From Serinus canaria (lineage: Eukaryota > Chordata > Aves > Passeriformes > Fringillidae): DNA of 64,000 nt. The DNA is taken from positions 7,353,072 to 7,417,071 of the forward strand of contig NC_066329.1 in NCBI RefSeq assembly GCF_022539315.1, in the 5' to 3' direction. The number at the start of each line of letters is the position of its first letter. Position 1 is the first letter of the stretch. Shown here in pieces: positions 62,660 through 64,000 of this stretch. The notes below the pieces were generated by a model, which was not told the DNA's origin, made no database searches, and saw only the letters and a list, made by a program, of their open reading frames with translations. Position numbers and translations under genes: made by a program.

Positions 62660-64000
62660 AGATTTAATACTTTTAAACAGCCACTGCTACTTTCAGCCTT
62701 TGGTGGTGTTTTGTTTTGAACGTAAGAGAAACAACCAAAATTATGGGTCCGCTGTCAGCTATGTATTTTATATTCTGTAAATTGTTGCAAATGGTGGATT
62801 CAACTCTAAGGCATGCTCAAAAAATGTAACGGAGTCAGTAAGAGACTGACTACAAGTTACTGTGTATACTTTTTCCTTTAAACTTCTGCATTCTTAAAGG
62901 TTGTTGCTTTAAACACCATGATGCATACCCACGGACAGGGTAAATTACCCAAACCAGATCCAATCCATAGTGGATTGAAAGTACTTATAATGATACAGTT
63001 TGTTCATGTGTTAACAGTGAAGCCAAAGAAACCTATCACACTACAAGAAAAATCTGGAGCATTAACAGACAAATGAAAGGAATGGATATAACGCCATTTA
63101 ATACCACCTGTCAGATAAATCAGGGTAACTGGCACATCAAAGGGACTGCAATTAGTTTCCAAAAATGAGAATACTCATTTTTCTTGAAATCTGAAACTTG
63201 ATTGCTTTCTACAAAATGACAAGTGGATCAGCCTCCCCCAGCCAACGAGAAAAATGTTACTGGAGAAAACTGTTCTTCCTAAGAACAAATTACCTATCAA
63301 AGGAGCCTCCTGAATTACACTGGTCTACAAGACTTTTAAACTTAATCTAATAAGAATTGCCATTATTGATTACAGTTCTTCCACATTAGTCTTCCAGCTG
63401 TAACTTCTGAAATGAAAGCTTAGCAATGATTAGGTATTTACTACAGTCAGTAGAGAAAAATAGTGAAGAAAAAGATGACTGTAAAGGCCACCAAAGGAAC
63501 AATGTACCTCTTTTTTTCTTTTTTTTTTTTTTTTTTTTTTTTTTTTGAGAGAAGGAAAATAAAACAAGCAAAAAACCCAACCCCCACCCCCCAAATAATC
63601 CCATCCCAAGCCCAACAACAAGCAAGGGGAGATGCACTTCATGGCAGCTTTGACTTAAAGCACATGTAACACTGATTGATGGATACTGAAAGCAGAGACA
63701 CCTGTGGAAAATTAAACCCAAGCAAGCACCAAAATTGGGACAGGTTTTTTATGTTTCTTGGTTCTACTTTAGAAAACTACTCAAGAAGGATCAGAATTTC
63801 AGGAAATGATAATTCTAGCTACTGTCACAGATCTGGGTCAACAGCAGGGTAAAAGTTGACCTGTAATTGATGCCTATAACCTGGTTAGGATAAGCATTTC
63901 CTCTTATCTCTGTGCTGTGGCTTATGATGAATGATATTCTGGACTGAAGGGTGCTTATGCTCCCTGATTACCAGAAGGTTCAACACTTACTACATGGCTA
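62660..64000. other. Non-coding AT-rich DNA, no gene recognised
   Basis: Only the poly-T tract at 63511 is structured. The 111-codon minus frame across it is a lysine run from the homopolymer. Confidence 0.72.
63511..63546 (+). repeat. Long poly-T tract (T7-C-T28)
   Basis: Seven T, one C at 63518, two T then continuous T through 63546, giving 28 uninterrupted T. It is the longest homopolymer in the window. On the minus strand it reads as a poly-A, so it could mark the 3' end of a retroposed copy whose body would lie to the right. The adjacent 100 bases (AAAACAAGC, CCCAACCCCCACCCCCC) match no element I know. Confidence 0.92.

Noticed and set aside
63920..63955. C/D-box snoRNA-like words ATGATGA and CTGA near the right end
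   Set aside because: Only about 20 bases apart, no terminal stem and no guide region; chance.

Overview
This window looks like avian nuclear DNA that is intergenic or lies inside a very long intron. The bird assignment rests on a truncated CR1 retrotransposon at about 52675-52800, still carrying the diagnostic CR1 3' end, together with very sparse interspersed repeats and several decayed MIR-type SINE fragments. No tRNA, rRNA, CRISPR or bacterial-style operon was seen. I found no protein-coding gene or exon I can support. The longest open frames (204, 210, 186, 177, 176 and 167 codons) are isolated, show no recognisable domain and mostly lie in GC-rich stretches where stops are rare by chance.

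Layout. 1-12600 is unremarkable AT-leaning non-coding DNA with short tandem and inverted repeats, plus one candidate conserved block near 4640-4870. 12600-14000 is pyrimidine-rich and relatively CpG-rich, with a mirrored CA/TG microsatellite. 14000-20700 holds only a possible tRNA-derived SINE remnant near 15332. 20880-23480 has the texture of developmental conserved non-coding DNA, with a MIR piece at 21411 and a 33-bp tandem duplication at 23014. 23500-32250 is ordinary apart from a MIR copy in a CpG-rich patch at 27114-27430. 32270-34250 contains the most striking structure: a near-perfect 46-bp inverted repeat with a 6-nt loop at 33534-33631, a degenerate third copy of its end just upstream and a 21-bp tandem duplication about 110 bp downstream. 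36840-37180 is another candidate conserved block. 46330-47060 contains a G-quadruplex-prone tract next to a small CpG-island-like segment, the best candidate for a promoter or regulatory hub. 50627-50700 pairs a CTCF-like motif with a MIR fragment. 52675-52800 is the CR1 copy. The remainder to 64000 is non-coding, with further candidate conserved blocks at 53460-53780, 60900-61040 and 62430-62650 and a long poly-T at 63511-63546.

The most economical reading is a gene-poor regulatory landscape, of the kind flanking or inside a developmental gene, rather than a set of genes working together. The conserved-block calls come from sequence texture only, because no alignment could be run. The repeats, hairpin, CR1 and MIR calls rest on bases visible in the sequence.
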